Source of the DNA: Pyrenopolyporus hunteri
Lineage: Eukaryota; Ascomycota; Sordariomycetes; Xylariales; Hypoxylaceae
Length of the DNA: 64,000 bases
Direction of reading: 5' to 3'
Assembly: GCA_902806595.1 (NCBI GenBank)
Contig: CADCXC010000004.1
Location: forward strand, 2,790,001-2,854,000
The notes below the pieces were generated by a model. That model saw only the letters and a program-made list of their open reading frames with translations, did not search any database and had not been told where the DNA came from. Below, piece after piece: positions 23,676 through 34,912 of this stretch. A program made the translations under genes and the position numbers. Within the stretch, counting starts at the first letter, position 1, and every line of letters begins with the position of its first letter.

Positions 23676-26406
23676 TTATGCCGTCTCCTCCAAGCTCTCG
23701 AGGGCTCGTCTCGCTACTTCTATTTTCCTCCGATATGCCCGATAGTCAGCCGTACCACGACTGGACTCAGCCAGGCCAAGGACACATCGACCTAAGCTCG
23801 TCATCAGACGTTCGACTAGTATTCGATCGTCCTTCTGTAGCATCTCAATCGGAGTAGACCTACTATCTCCGCCCCGGGTGCTGGAAAAACTTTCGTTGAG
23901 GAGAGTCTCCGAGATTTGCCTCACTTCTCGATCCGGTGAATCCCGTGGCGTCAACATACCGCCATTCACCCTCGGCTTATTGACCAATGGAAAGCTTCTA
24001 TGGGTCTTGCTAGAATCGAAAGACGACACCGAGGGACGATGCATGAACGCGGCTGCGCTACTCTGCGGTCGGCGAATCTCGGAGGGTCCAGGCCGAGTCT
24101 TGTCAGAACTGGAATCGCTCGTCTCGTTAGGAAAGCCAACCCGCCCTGCTGTATCTGGCGTATGTGTTCGGGCACGCTTGGGCACTATGACGCCGTGCTC
24201 GCGATAAATTTCCACAAATTCGTTTTCCGCCCTCGTGTTCCTCCCCTCCGTAGCTGTCGCGAACGAGTCCATGGACGAGATCGACCCGACGCTGGCCCTA
24301 CGCGATCGGCCACCGACCCGACTAGATGCCGAGGTCCTATTCGTAGATGCAGCTGGGCCCCGGGTCGTTTCCACCGAGTCCTCAGAGCTAAAGCTACCAC
24401 GACTCTCTTTTCTTTTCATCCGACTTCGGCTCATGCTACCCATTGCACTGTGTAAGAAGAAATGCTCATAGTCGAAGGCGTCCTCACGATCTTCATGGGA
24501 CACCTGATTTTGAACGGAGTCGTAGTACGCGGACGCTCCGCTCTCACTCGCGCTATCGTCTACCACGTCCTGCTCACTCTCTTCCGCTGCCGCTATTTCC
24601 TGTTCCTCTTCTTCTTGCTCAACCCTTTCACCATAATCTTCATAGCCGTCTTCTGTATTCATATCGTCAACATCATCCTCCATTTGATTAGAAGTTGGTA
24701 GATCGTCGTTTTCGGACGAATGCGAACGATCCCCAAGATCTTCCGATTCCATGGGGGGACCGTCCTCCATATCGGAGAAGCCATTAAAAGGCGACTCTTC
24801 TTCGTCCAGGGGCATTATCCGTTTTGCTACCACATTCCCCTCGCCAACGTCGATACTAGAGACATCATCGTTTGATCCCCGAGATTTGTAATCGCTATGG
24901 ACCGAACCGCTGACAGAACCGCTGTCCCCGTTTTTTGATGTATCGGCATACCACTGATCAACTCGGGCATGCGTGAAAGGGCTGGGAGTGCGCAGGCTCT
25001 GAAGACTTCGGCGCTTCATACTATCCGCCCGCGCTTGGTCTCTCAACGTGGATAATCTTCCCTTAAGATCTTTCATTTGGTCTTTCAAATCTCGCATCTG
25101 CGCCGTGGACACAGACCGCCTCAATCCCTTATCCGTATAAGACCCGAAACTCGGACTAAGGAAATTATCCAACTTAGTTCCCTCCAAGCTTTGTCTCGCC
25201 GAATCCACGCCCTGCGAAGCATCGTCCTCGCTCAAGGGTTCAAGTGTATGCGAGGACGTCTTATTCTTTACCGAGTTCGGTTTGTTATACGCCGGGTCTT
25301 CTCTCGAGCTACTCATACCGCTTTCGTGCACGTAATCCGCACTACGAGGGCTATGAAGGGGGGGCCGATATCCGCCTGCTGCTCCCAAGGCACTCGAAGA
25401 CCTCGGTAAGTATATCCCCGGCTTAACTACATCAAGCGGGAGGGTGGGGATATTGTTCTCGCTGGATATTCTCGTATGCCCATGCGAACTGTTGCGATAA
25501 GTTGTATCATTCTCGCGGTGGATTGCCGTTGAAGGCCTAGGAACTGATGGTGAGGACGTCGAATCCGACGTAATAGACAAGGGGGGTGAATAAAGGGTCG
25601 TTCGCGCGCGGCTCAAGTTATCCTCCATAGTCTACTATCAGGTTAATCAAAGTTCAAGTTATACAGTCGTAGATTATTCTCACTGTCAATCGCCTTTTCG
25701 CGTTGGCTAGAATCTGCTCAGCCCTCCTACTCAACGCAGTCGAATAACGGTCCGCTTCGACTGCAGCGCGTCTTTCTCGAATAGGCACGGAGTCTTCCCG
25801 AACGGACGCATCATCAATGAAAGATTCGGCAACACTTTCCTCGTCGTCCCCCTGGAAGTTACTGTCGTCGACACTAACACTATCGTCGAAGTCGGCAAAC
25901 ATTGCGGTCTGTTCGTGGGTAGTAATGGTGCTCGTTGAGTCAATTGAGGCCCGTCTTTCCCGTGAAGAAAGTTTAGAATCCTTCTTCTTCAGTATCTCGT
26001 AATGCATCATCGAGGTCGGTTGTATCGAGTCGTCACTGCGTATAGAACCGGAGCGCCCCTTGTTCGGGGGGCAAGTACTCTCAACCTCTGTGACCTCGCC
26101 AATATCCGACAGCATTGTCCCGTTCCCGTAGATAATGGGAGTGGTAGGGGTAACGGGGCCGGCGAGGGCCTGGGGTGTGAGATCGAAGTTCATGTCGGCG
26201 GCATGCGCATTCTTCCACGCAGTAAAGGGGGATTGCGATCTATCCGGGGAGGAGCAGGTATCGTCGTAATCGGGTAGTATCATATCCGGGTTGGTCAGCG
26301 TGGGCGACGCTGGTTGAGCCGGGTAGGACATGGAGCCAGCTCCCGACGCCGACGCCGACCCTGAGGCCTGGGCCGGCGGCGTAGTGGCAATCCGCATTGG
26401 CGACAT
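23676..26406 (-). CDS. Conserved Ser-rich coiled-coil protein
   Basis: Two exons, 26406-25684 and 25631-23676, joined by a 52-bp intron (GTGAGA...GATAGTAG); 892 residues. Splicing fuses RRAEQILANAKRRLT to TMEDNLSRAR, restoring one continuous helix, which supports the join. The N-terminal part is Pro/Ser-rich and acidic. A second helical segment (DLKDQMKDLKGRLSTLRDQ) is followed by the basic SLQSLRTPSPFTHARV, and a long acidic, Ser-rich stretch precedes a short structured C-terminus (LVERLMTSLGRCVLGLAESS). I believe this architecture recurs in other filamentous ascomycetes, but the function is unknown to me. Many SP/TP sites suggest phosphorylation. The gene begins 0.9 kb from a MITE and ends 0.8 kb from the AT-rich block. 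Confidence 0.85.
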
Positions 26407-27282
26407 GAGGAAGGTCGACTATATTTCGGAGATCGTGACAATTGGTAAATTTTGTAGGTACCGACGTAGGGTATTCACGACCCCAGAGACGGACCCGGTG
26501 AGAAGATGACTATAGGCCAGAAGGGGGGACAGGCGAAGAATCACGTCGATCTACAGAGAGCAATAAGCCGCACCGCTTTTCGCGGGCAGATGCGAGCGTT
26601 AATTAGGTTGATGCTGGTGTATCCAAAGTTGTTCGGAGAGCCTGTGTAAGTCTCTTATGGAGGCCTTGACAGCAAACGGGAGAGGAGAGTCCGTTCAAAA
26701 ATTGGTCGCCGGCACGAATCGAATCACATCTAAGTTAACAAACGAAGGTTCGTTCGGAGCGATTGCGAAACCTTAAGGAAAGTCGAGATTTGGTCGGAGT
26801 GCGAAAGGAAGCCAGGGGTGGGAGAGGAGAGAGAGGGGATGCTGGCGCGGTAGTGGTAGTGGTGGTAGTGGTGGTGGGTGAGAGTTCGAGGATTCTGTCG
26901 CTATGAAATCCAGAAAGACCTATTCAAATGCGGCAGCTCGACAAATTCCAAGAGTCCGGGTTGTCATGGCGCAAAGAGAAGGACGAAGCCAGCACAAATT
27001 CCCATAGCATAAAATTACCTAGGTAGGTAGTTATCCAAAAACATAAAAGAATGGGATGTCCACCCTATACTCAATGTCGATGCTAATGTCGATGCTGATG
27101 TCGATGTCGATGTCGATGTCTACGTCCACGTCAACCAACTTCCAGTTCCAGTGCTTTGTCTCTCGCTCTCGCTCTTCTCGATTCGCAGTCGCTTCGAGGT
27201 TCTCGTCCGGGCGATTTGGGGCTAGTGTAATTTAGAAGCGAACAGGGAAGTGCAAGGCTGTTAGGTGGGTTTAGTTGTGGTA
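26407..27282. promoter_or_regulatory. Leader/promoter region of the Ser-rich gene
   Basis: No coding sequence. It contains a GTGGTA-type trinucleotide stretch (about 26851-26880) and a hexamer repeat (27074-27120). It presumably contains the 5' UTR and promoter of the minus-strand gene that starts at 26406. Confidence 0.4.
27074..27120. repeat. Hexanucleotide microsatellite (ATGTCG)n
   Basis: About seven units of ATGTCG, with some ATGCTA and ATGCTG variants, in the upstream region of the Ser-rich gene. Confidence 0.85.
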
Positions 27283-27591
27283 CGGATGTGGCTTTCAAAA
27301 GTTTTGTCCATACTAGAAAAATCCGCCGGCTGCCACATCATTTTGTCAGTGCGGCATCAGTTGGCGCGTTTTCGAAAAAGTAACAGGGCTATTATCCAAG
27401 GCTAAAATTTCAGGATGTCCACTAAATCTTAGTGGATACGCGCTGAATTATAGCGGGTATTCATTAAAATTTAGCGTATATAATATGGTGGTCGTTATCT
27501 TAAGACGGAACGGCTGGCAGACAGCTGTAAAAATAGTATGACGGCTGGCTAATATTTCTGGTATGGACAGAACTTTTGAAAGCCACATCCG
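27283..27591. mobile_element. 309-bp TIR element (MITE), TA target site
   Basis: The left end CGGATGTGGCTTTCAAAAGT is repeated in inverted orientation at the right end (ACTTTTGAAAGCCACATCCG with one mismatch further in). The match then continues through TGTCCATAC on each side, about 40 bp in all. Both ends abut TA (27281-27282 and 27592-27593), the target duplication of Tc1/mariner-type elements. No transposase fits in 309 bp. The element is not strongly AT-biased, unlike the retrotransposons, so it is either too short for RIP or more recent. Confidence 0.85.
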
Positions 27592-27593
27592 TA

Positions 27594-29884
27594 CTGAATA
27601 TACCCATCGAGATACATGCCTCGTACTTGTGCTCTGTGCCCAAGGTTAGGGTACAAGAGAATACATGTATTCGGCAATCTTATACGTGGGCACCTCGGGT
27701 ATCTGGATGTATTCCCAATTTCTAGTTAGCGTGGTTACTTCGTCGCAGACCGTACCTGACCCGCTACGCAGCTCTGTGTAGGGTCCCTCCTGGTCGATCA
27801 ATTGGCTACCTACCCACCATAGCATTTGATAGGGTGGAGTACACCTGAAATGACGAAACCTCCTTTTGGTTCTTGAACAGTTTTTAAGACCCAAAACTTT
27901 ATCAGTGCAGGCCAACCATTACACCTACCGGCTTTGGAGTATACAGGTACGTGTTTGGTTAGAGCGCGTTATTTCTGACGCTACTTGGGCTTCGGCAGTT
28001 TCGACACAACACCAAAGTCGCTTTCGGTAGGATACTAATGTAGATACATACCTTGGTACCTAATACGCGTATGCAATGCGAACACAACCTACGCGACGGG
28101 AAGAAAGAGAATGGACGAACGTGTACGCCAAGGTCTTCACGCGTATATCATGTACGGCGAAGATAATAAAGCAGGTCGAGCCATGCCGTAAGCCTAAGGA
28201 ACGGCTTTCCACATTCATGCAACAGCCGGGATCATCAAATTTTGCGGGAACTCCTGCAAAGCCGCGAATAGGGGGTAGAAAAACAGGACGGCGCAATGGG
28301 ACAGCGAGGTTTGTTGCGAGCCCCTGTCACGTTTCAATGCGGTACATATGCAGAGACGGCAAAGTCCATCTTTAAATTATTTACCAAATCTACACATATG
28401 CAGGTGATCCGACACTTACAGGCAGAAACGAACATCTCGTCCCATATAAGACCCACGAGACTCTCGAGATCCTTGTCTTATGCACAGTAGTAGGATTCTT
28501 AGATAGACGGACTTATTCACACGTACATGCATAGGTACGTTCAGTATTATGTTAGTCAGACTTCCAGAAGTAATATAGCAGAACAACATGTATTCTTTGC
28601 GACATATGACAGAAATCGTCCCATATACATATGTAGAGGTACGTAAGCTCGCTTAAGTGTGTTCAAAGGCGGCTGAAGACAACTGACATCGCACTGCAGC
28701 AACCTGGTTATCGTCACGATAATCGCCATTCGTTCATTGGACCGCTGCGACCGTACCTTGCTTAAGTGCCTAGGTAGTAGGTATGTTATACATACTTAGT
28801 GGGCACCTCTTAATCTGATGGTGCTGTACAATCGTCTAACGATGGAGCCAGGAGATGCAGGAATACTATACGTATATGTATATGTACATACGGGACAAGA
28901 CTTGGAGTTGAAGCCAACAGAATGCCCGGCGCTCTGGGACGGTCCGCTTGGACGGCTTAGATACCTTGGGTAGTTCAAAGCTCCTCTGCCGTTTCGTGGT
29001 TCAATAGTCTCGAGATCTTGCAAGTGGGGGTTATACACAGTATGCAAATATGCAGTAATACATATTAGTGTCTATACCATATACAGCTGCTAACAATTAG
29101 CATATATTTGATTTCGAAAAACTGGGCTTACCTAATATCATAAATATGGAGCGGCCCAGGCACAAGCTCCACACCCGTGGAAATTTTCACGATCATCCCT
29201 CTCACGGACTTAATCCTAACACCATTCTCTCCCTACAATTCCTGCATGGTTCTTCTACTGCTGTTCGAAGACAATTAATCAATCAATTATATGAATTACT
29301 CTACATGTAAAACGGAATTACGAACATTTCATAATTCCGAGACGGTCAAGAAAACAAACATGCCCGATAAAACTGCCACATCATTCACTTCTGCCTCTAG
29401 ACCCTTACTCAAATATCATAGCTTAATGATCTACCCATTCCATAACCAGCCTAGATATGTATAGACGTAAGTTTCCACCGAAGCCCAGCCCAGACCACAA
29501 GATGATGAGCAACCTCAAGAATTCTGCAATGCTGAAGAGGAGCCCTTCCAGGCTCCTCGTAGTGTGGATATCTTTCTTGCCTGATAGTGGAATACCCCCA
29601 ACTCTCTAAACCGTCCACGTAGCCTTTATGAGCTAATCCTAAGAATTAGGTAGTTCCCGTAGTGATTCAGCTATTCAAGAGTAAAAGGGAGTTGGAATCC
29701 GGTGGAGCATCACCGCCGACTCATATGACGATAACGATATATAGTAATAAAGCCTCAAGTGCTTACAAACGTCCGGAGAAAGCAAATAATGGCGAGGTCT
29801 TTAGGTCAGTAATAAAAAGATAAGAATTATCAAATGAAATCAAATCATTTTAAAAAGATATTGAAAAGGAAAAGGAAAAAAATT
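27594..29884. other. Gene-free interval
   Basis: No gene supported over 2.3 kb. Frames up to about 100 codons exist on both strands without recognisable sequence. The DNA has an even composition with scattered short GTATAC/ACATAT motifs. Confidence 0.45.
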
Positions 29885-30007
29885 CGGCCACCGAAGGAAT
29901 CGAACCTCCGAATCTAACAGTGTCCCACAATAGATAGTCTGACAAGTCCGACATAGTTTGAGATACAATATTCCCACAGGTATATGGTACACTACTAGAT
30001 CACGGCC
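29885..30007 (-). ncRNA. tRNA-like RNA polymerase III unit
   Basis: On the minus strand there is a perfect B box, GGTTCGATTCC (29896-29906), within a T-arm whose 5-bp stem pairs (GGAGG/CCTTC). The acceptor-like GGTGGCC then G end at 29885 and are followed two bases later by a run of seven T (29882-29876), a standard Pol III terminator. An A-box-like TGATCTAGTAG lies near 30000. The 5' end could be GGCCGTG (30007) or GGCCACA (30016), each pairing with the 3' GGTGGCC with one mismatch. At 123-132 nt it is too long for an intronless tRNA. TGTGGGA occurs twice, 49 nt apart, and removing one unit would leave 74 nt. I could not fold a full cloverleaf or assign an anticodon, so it may be an intron-bearing tRNA, a tRNA pseudogene or a tRNA-derived element. 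Confidence 0.45.
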
Positions 30008-30222
30008 AATGTGGCCATTGGGCTATTTCTTGATGGAAACGTGTAGGTTATTTGAGTTTATATGCTCTGCTACACAAACGGTTATCAAACGCGGTTAGTC
30101 GATGAGCTTATTCCTGAGACCACTAATTACACTGTAATGACAAACAAGCCATGGGACCAAGGTACTTGACTACCTGCACTGCCCTTCCCGCCAAGTTTTC
30201 CTCGCCGTATAGGTACATATAT

Positions 30223-31427
30223 CTACGTGAGCGTAGGAATGCTATCCGGGTACCGCTGGCCCTTGGGCTTGATCTTCTCGGCCATGGCGTCGATCCGGGC
30301 CATCTCCTCGTCCGAGATATCGACCACGAGGGCGTTCTCGCGGATCCGGGCCGGGGCCGAGGCGCCGGGGATGGGGATGATAGTCGGGGCGCCCCTGCGC
30401 CAGGTCGTCAGGCGCCGGGCCCAGTTGATGGCCAGCTGGGCGGCGGTGACGCCCTTCTGCTTCGCCAGCGCCTCGACCTGCCGGCCCAGCTCCAGGTTGG
30501 CCTCGAAGTTGCCCGGCTGGAACCAGGGCCAGGAGCGCGTGTGCGGCTCCACGTCCGCGATCGTCTTGTACCGCCCGCCCAGGAACCCCCGGCCGATGGG
30601 CGAGTACGCGACCAGCGGGATGCCGTACTGCGCGCACGCGTCGGCTATGCCGTTCTCGAAGACGTCTCGGACGAAGCTGGGCCGTTGTGTTAGTTCAGCG
30701 TTGAATATTCCATATGAGAGAGATGCGGGAGGGGTGGGATTTTCGTAGTAGCATGGGATACCTACAGGGAAAGTTCAACCTCGACGCTCACAATTTTGGT
30801 GATCTTAGCAGCCTCGTGGATCGTCTCGGCCCTGACCTCGGAGAGGGAGATGCCCCCTACCTTGCCAGTCTGGATATCTGGTATAAGTTAGCTTCTAGCA
30901 ATACATAGCCCGATCTAATCCAAGTCGAAGTTCGTAAAAGTAATCGTTAGGCTGTTAAGATTATTTTGATTGGAGGGGAAGGAAAGGGGGGAGAGTTGCA
31001 ATGTACACTCTTTCTCGATGACGTCAAAGGTTGTCTTCATGGGCACGTTCTGGTCGCGGCGGGCGAACTCGAATATGTCGATCTTCTTGCGGCCCTTGAG
31101 CAGGTCTATGCAGTGGTTAAGGGATCGGCGAGTGCCCTCAGGCGAGCCGTCGGCCACAAGCCTACTCTCGTCCATGCCGCCCTTGATGCTCAGTGTGACC
31201 TTGTCCGCGTCCTCGGGATATTTCGCGAAATAGCGCTCCAGAAGTACGAGCGAGTTATACTCGGCCGAACCGTATAACTCGCCGCCATTCCAAAAGTTCA
31301 TCCCGTTGTCCAACGCTGTCTTCAGTGCTGCGATCCCCTCCTCTACAGGAAGCGGCTTCTCTCTCCACGTCAGGCCCATCATCCCGAACCCTATGGGGCC
31401 GACTTCTCTTCCGACGATGATAGGCAT
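30223..31427 (-). CDS. Aldo-keto reductase, pyridoxal reductase type
   Basis: Three exons, 31427-31007, 30877-30766 and 30676-30223; 328 residues. Intron 1 (GTACAT...CCAG) restores EKEYIQTGKVGGISLSEV and intron 2 (GTAGGT...CCCAG) restores ELSLFVRDVFENGIADAC. The sequence carries family segments in order: GFGMMGLTWR, NFWNGGELYG (catalytic Tyr), the SIKGG lysine, VAYSPIGRGFLGGRY and TIIPIPGASAPARIRENA, the NADP(H)-binding loop. This matches fungal relatives of S. pombe Plr1, which reduces pyridoxal to pyridoxine with NADPH, but the substrate is inferred. Exon 3 is strikingly GC-rich (many GCG/GGC codons) compared with exons 1-2, although splicing and frame are intact. It lies alone, with no metabolic cluster around it. 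Confidence 0.88.
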
Positions 31428-32456
31428 ATTTGCTGGTATATTTGCTTTTTGGGTGGAGTATAAGTGAGTCTCTTGATGGCTTTAGGTTAGGTGATCTGTA
31501 AAATTCAATGGCCTGAGTAACTACGTATGTATCTCCATGAATCGCGGCGATGGGACGGCCCTTTATATCATCATTTTTCTCTACCTTAAGTATTGGGTGG
31601 ACTACTCGTCGTCGAACCGAACAGGCCGTCCAGGGCCCACGGTACGTCTATCACGCAGGCGCTATCATCGCAACGGTCGTAGTCGTGTGGATGCTACGTC
31701 AACGGTCTTAGGAACGGCTTTAGCATCTCGGCTTTTCAATATAGTACCGTTACGGAAGACCGACGCGCTATCCCACCTACTCGATATTCGTTTCTCAGCC
31801 TCAACCAATATCCAATGATGCGTTAGCATCTCTTGTTATTGGCGGACCATACGACTTAGCCGCATCCAACTACTTTTTAGCAACAGTTATGGAGGCATTA
31901 TTCGAGAAGGAAAAACGAATGTCCGCGGGCTCGGCCAGGAGAGGCTTCGCTAACAGTAACGCCCTGCTAGCACACGATGGGAGGCGGACATAGGCACTAG
32001 TCGCGCGTTGCCGAGCCCGACTTGTGGGTTCGCGGAGTTTCAGACCCTCGAGGGAGTTGCTAACATCCCACATCTACTTACGGCTGGGTCGGATCCCCAC
32101 GGATATCTTTCGCGACTACGATGCTACTGATTTGTAATCTAATGTCTTTCCTCTGAACTACTCACCTAAGTCCTATGAAGATCGAACTTTTTAGAGTAAC
32201 TATCTATGGCGTCGTAAATAGACTTTTTGCCCCTCGATCCAGAACGCCGGCGGTTCTACTCCCAGCCTATGGGATTTACTACAACCCCTTAGAGCATCAA
32301 CATCATTGGTCGGCGATCGCACGAGCAAGCATATCCCAGCCCAATGCGAGATATATCAAGATAAACCGCCTACCCGCTTGAATGTGATCGCGGCAGGGGT
32401 TTCGTCAACGGATCTAACTACGTGCGCATCCCCGTTCGCTAGATAGAATTCGCCGA
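31428..32456. other. Intergenic with gene-like relic stretches
   Basis: No intact gene. Around 31826-31993 (plus) a frame reads LVIGGPYDLAASNYFLAT and on to about 55 codons before a stop. Near 31640-31710 another frame gives AGAIIATVVVVWMLRQR. Neither has a start or a recognised family. The interval may contain a broken gene, but I cannot name it. Confidence 0.3.
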
Positions 32457-34509
32457 TTACTTTTTCTGCATTCCCTCTAGATATTCTTGCCATCCCACAG
32501 ACTGTATTCTCTCATCTTTAGCCAACACCTCGTTTTTCATCTTGTCCTGGTAATGCTTCATGCGCTCCGCGTATTCGGGATATGCGCCGCCCAGAATTCG
32601 TATCGCGAGCAGGGCGGCGTTAGTCGAGTTCCCAATCCCCACCGTGGCGCACGGAATACCCCTCGGCATTTGCACAATACTGTGTAAGCTGTCGACGCCA
32701 TCCAACACCGAAGCCTTCACCGGGACGCCAATCACCGGAATGTGTACTTCGGAGGCGAGCATACCTGGTAGATGGGCGGCGCCCCCTGTTTTATCGATAT
32801 TAGTATTTGTCCAATTCGTAATATTTTGGCCGGTGGCTGGGATCTATGTAAATGAAAGAGAGACACCATGCATTGGCGCCATGCGTGGTATGAAATAGTG
32901 GTACTAACCTGCCGCCGCAATGATAACCTTACAGCCAGACCTCGACATCTCTGCTGCAAATTTCATCATGTGATGTGGTGTCCGATGGGCAGAAGTTATC
33001 CGCACTTCGTAAGGCACGTCGAACTGATCTAAAATTTTTAATCCAGCCGCCATGGTGTTTAAGTCCGAATCCGACCCCATAGTCACGGCAACTAGGGGCA
33101 CAGCTTTTGGCCTTGTCGTTTGCGTTTGTGGAGGGCTCTTTAAGCCAATACGTTCGGCTCGAATTTCATCCATGACCTTGATAAGGGGGCTTATAGTCCC
33201 AGCTAAACGTTCGACCGAGGAAAGTCCCGTGGCGGTAATGTGCCCGATTTTTCGTCCCGGCTTTGATTCCTTTCCATATAGGTGCACATATACATCCGTA
33301 AATCTATCATACATACCCTCAGCGAGTTCCACGAATCTATCGTGAGACGTCGGTTGGGCGCCTCCTAGAATGTTTAACATAATCGCCGAGGGTACTCGCG
33401 CCGTGAGATTTGCACCTTTCTCCGGGACGCGATCTAATATAGAATATAGCTGGGCTTTATATTGTGACATCTGAGGCACGGCCTCAACTACAGGATATCA
33501 AGTCAGTATCTAGTTACCATACTGTTTAGGGTGGGAATTCAAACTGTGTGTAACCAATCTCCTAACTTATGAGAGGGTATAGTTGAAAACACGTACTGGT
33601 AAAGTGGCCGGAATTGTGCGGGCGGGGAGCACATTCGTTCACCAAGATCTGGCCGTCTGCAAGCAAGAACATCTCAACAGCAAAGACGCCTCGGCCCCAG
33701 AGACTCGCGATAACATCGCTTGCCACATGTTGCGCCCGCTTCTTAACCTCTTCGGATATATTCCTTGGCGGATAGAATACCTTGGTGCAGATGCTGTCCT
33801 CATGTATGGTCTCGACAACTGGATACGGGTAGACATGCTTCAGCTTGCCGTTGTCATCCTCTGTTCGTAGTACCATAACAGATAATTCCATCTCGAACGG
33901 TACCCATTTTTCCGCGTAAAGTGGTTGGTCCCCCATCTGTTCTATGGCGCTCTTTAAATCTTCCGGGCCGTTGACCTTGAAATTTCCTCGGCCATCATAC
34001 GAGCCTTTGCTACCCTTCAGCATGAACGGAAATCCATACTTCCAGGCTGCCTCATCTAGAGAATCCTCCCTAGCATCACCTGGCTCTATAGCCATCTGCT
34101 CGGCAACGGGAATTCCATTCTTGGCAAAGTATTCCTTTTGTTGGTACTTATCTTGGATCAACCGGATCGTCTTCCACGACGGGTGTACGGGGACCTTCTT
34201 AAACGTTGTGCCTTCTCCGTCAGGCGCAGGCACTTCTACGCCTTTCGTTGCTATTTCCTCTAACACCTCGGTCTCTACATGCTCAATCTCCACGGTGAGA
34301 TAATCGCATCGCGAAGCCAGAAGCTTGATCTTCTCGGGGTCCTTAAAGGATCCGGTGACATGCAGATCGTTCTGGTTGGCCTGCTTTGCCGGACAATTCT
34401 CAGCATCGAGGACGGCAATTGGAATCCCCAGGGGCCCGGCTGCTTCGCATAGCATACGGCCAAGCTGGCCGCCACCTAGAAGTCCAATTACGGGCTTCTT
34501 CGCCGCCAT
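32457..34509 (-). CDS. ade2: Phosphoribosylaminoimidazole carboxylase (AIR carboxylase)
   Basis: Three exons, 34509-33597, 33487-32909 and 32785-32457; 606 residues. The N-terminal PurK-like ATP-grasp half starts KPVIGLLGGGQLGRML, with VEIEHVE and NECAPRPHNSGHFT. Intron 1 (GTACGT...TGTAG) rejoins HFT to IEAVPQMSQY. The C-terminal PurE domain carries VTMGSDSD (about residue 442), ITSAHRTP (about 470) and, across intron 2 (GTTAGT...AACAG), AAAGGAAHLPGM. The enzyme converts AIR to CAIR in de novo purine synthesis in the cytosol; fungal Ade2 combines in one chain the two activities that bacteria keep on separate proteins. Length and domain order are normal. It is divergent from the DUS4-type gene, with 403 bp between starts. 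Confidence 0.96.
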
Positions 34510-34912
34510 TATGAGGAGTATTTCGAGATGTTGAGATGATTAAGAATTACGTGTAAATCGAAGAACCGAAAACCCCTCTATAAAAGTAGAACTTTATCGA
34601 TAATAGCGTGTGACATCAGGCCTATGAAAGAGCTGTTACAAGGGGTTAGTTGCATACCCCGCGGCTTGTTCCTTAACCCCCACTACCCCCACTACCCCCA
34701 CCACAATTGACTTTTTACTTAGTACTCTGACCTTTCACTCCAGCGCTTCAACATCAGAGACATTGTAGAGATCTGGGATAATTCCATACGATGTAATCTT
34801 ATGCTTCAAATATCGTGCGAAAAACTCGAAGTAATATTACCGGGCCCTACATAAAAGTTATCCATTACAATATGTCTCACCCTGTCCCTCATCGCATACC
34901 CAGGTGACCAAA
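34510..34912. promoter_or_regulatory. Bidirectional ADE2/DUS4 promoter with C-rich repeat
   Basis: This 403-bp gap lies between two divergent genes. At 34676-34703 the plus strand has three CCCCCACTA-like units, so the minus strand carries three G5 runs spaced by TAGT. That is a potential G-quadruplex or zinc-finger site (CCCC-type). It sits about 170 bp from the ADE2 start codon. Confidence 0.55.
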
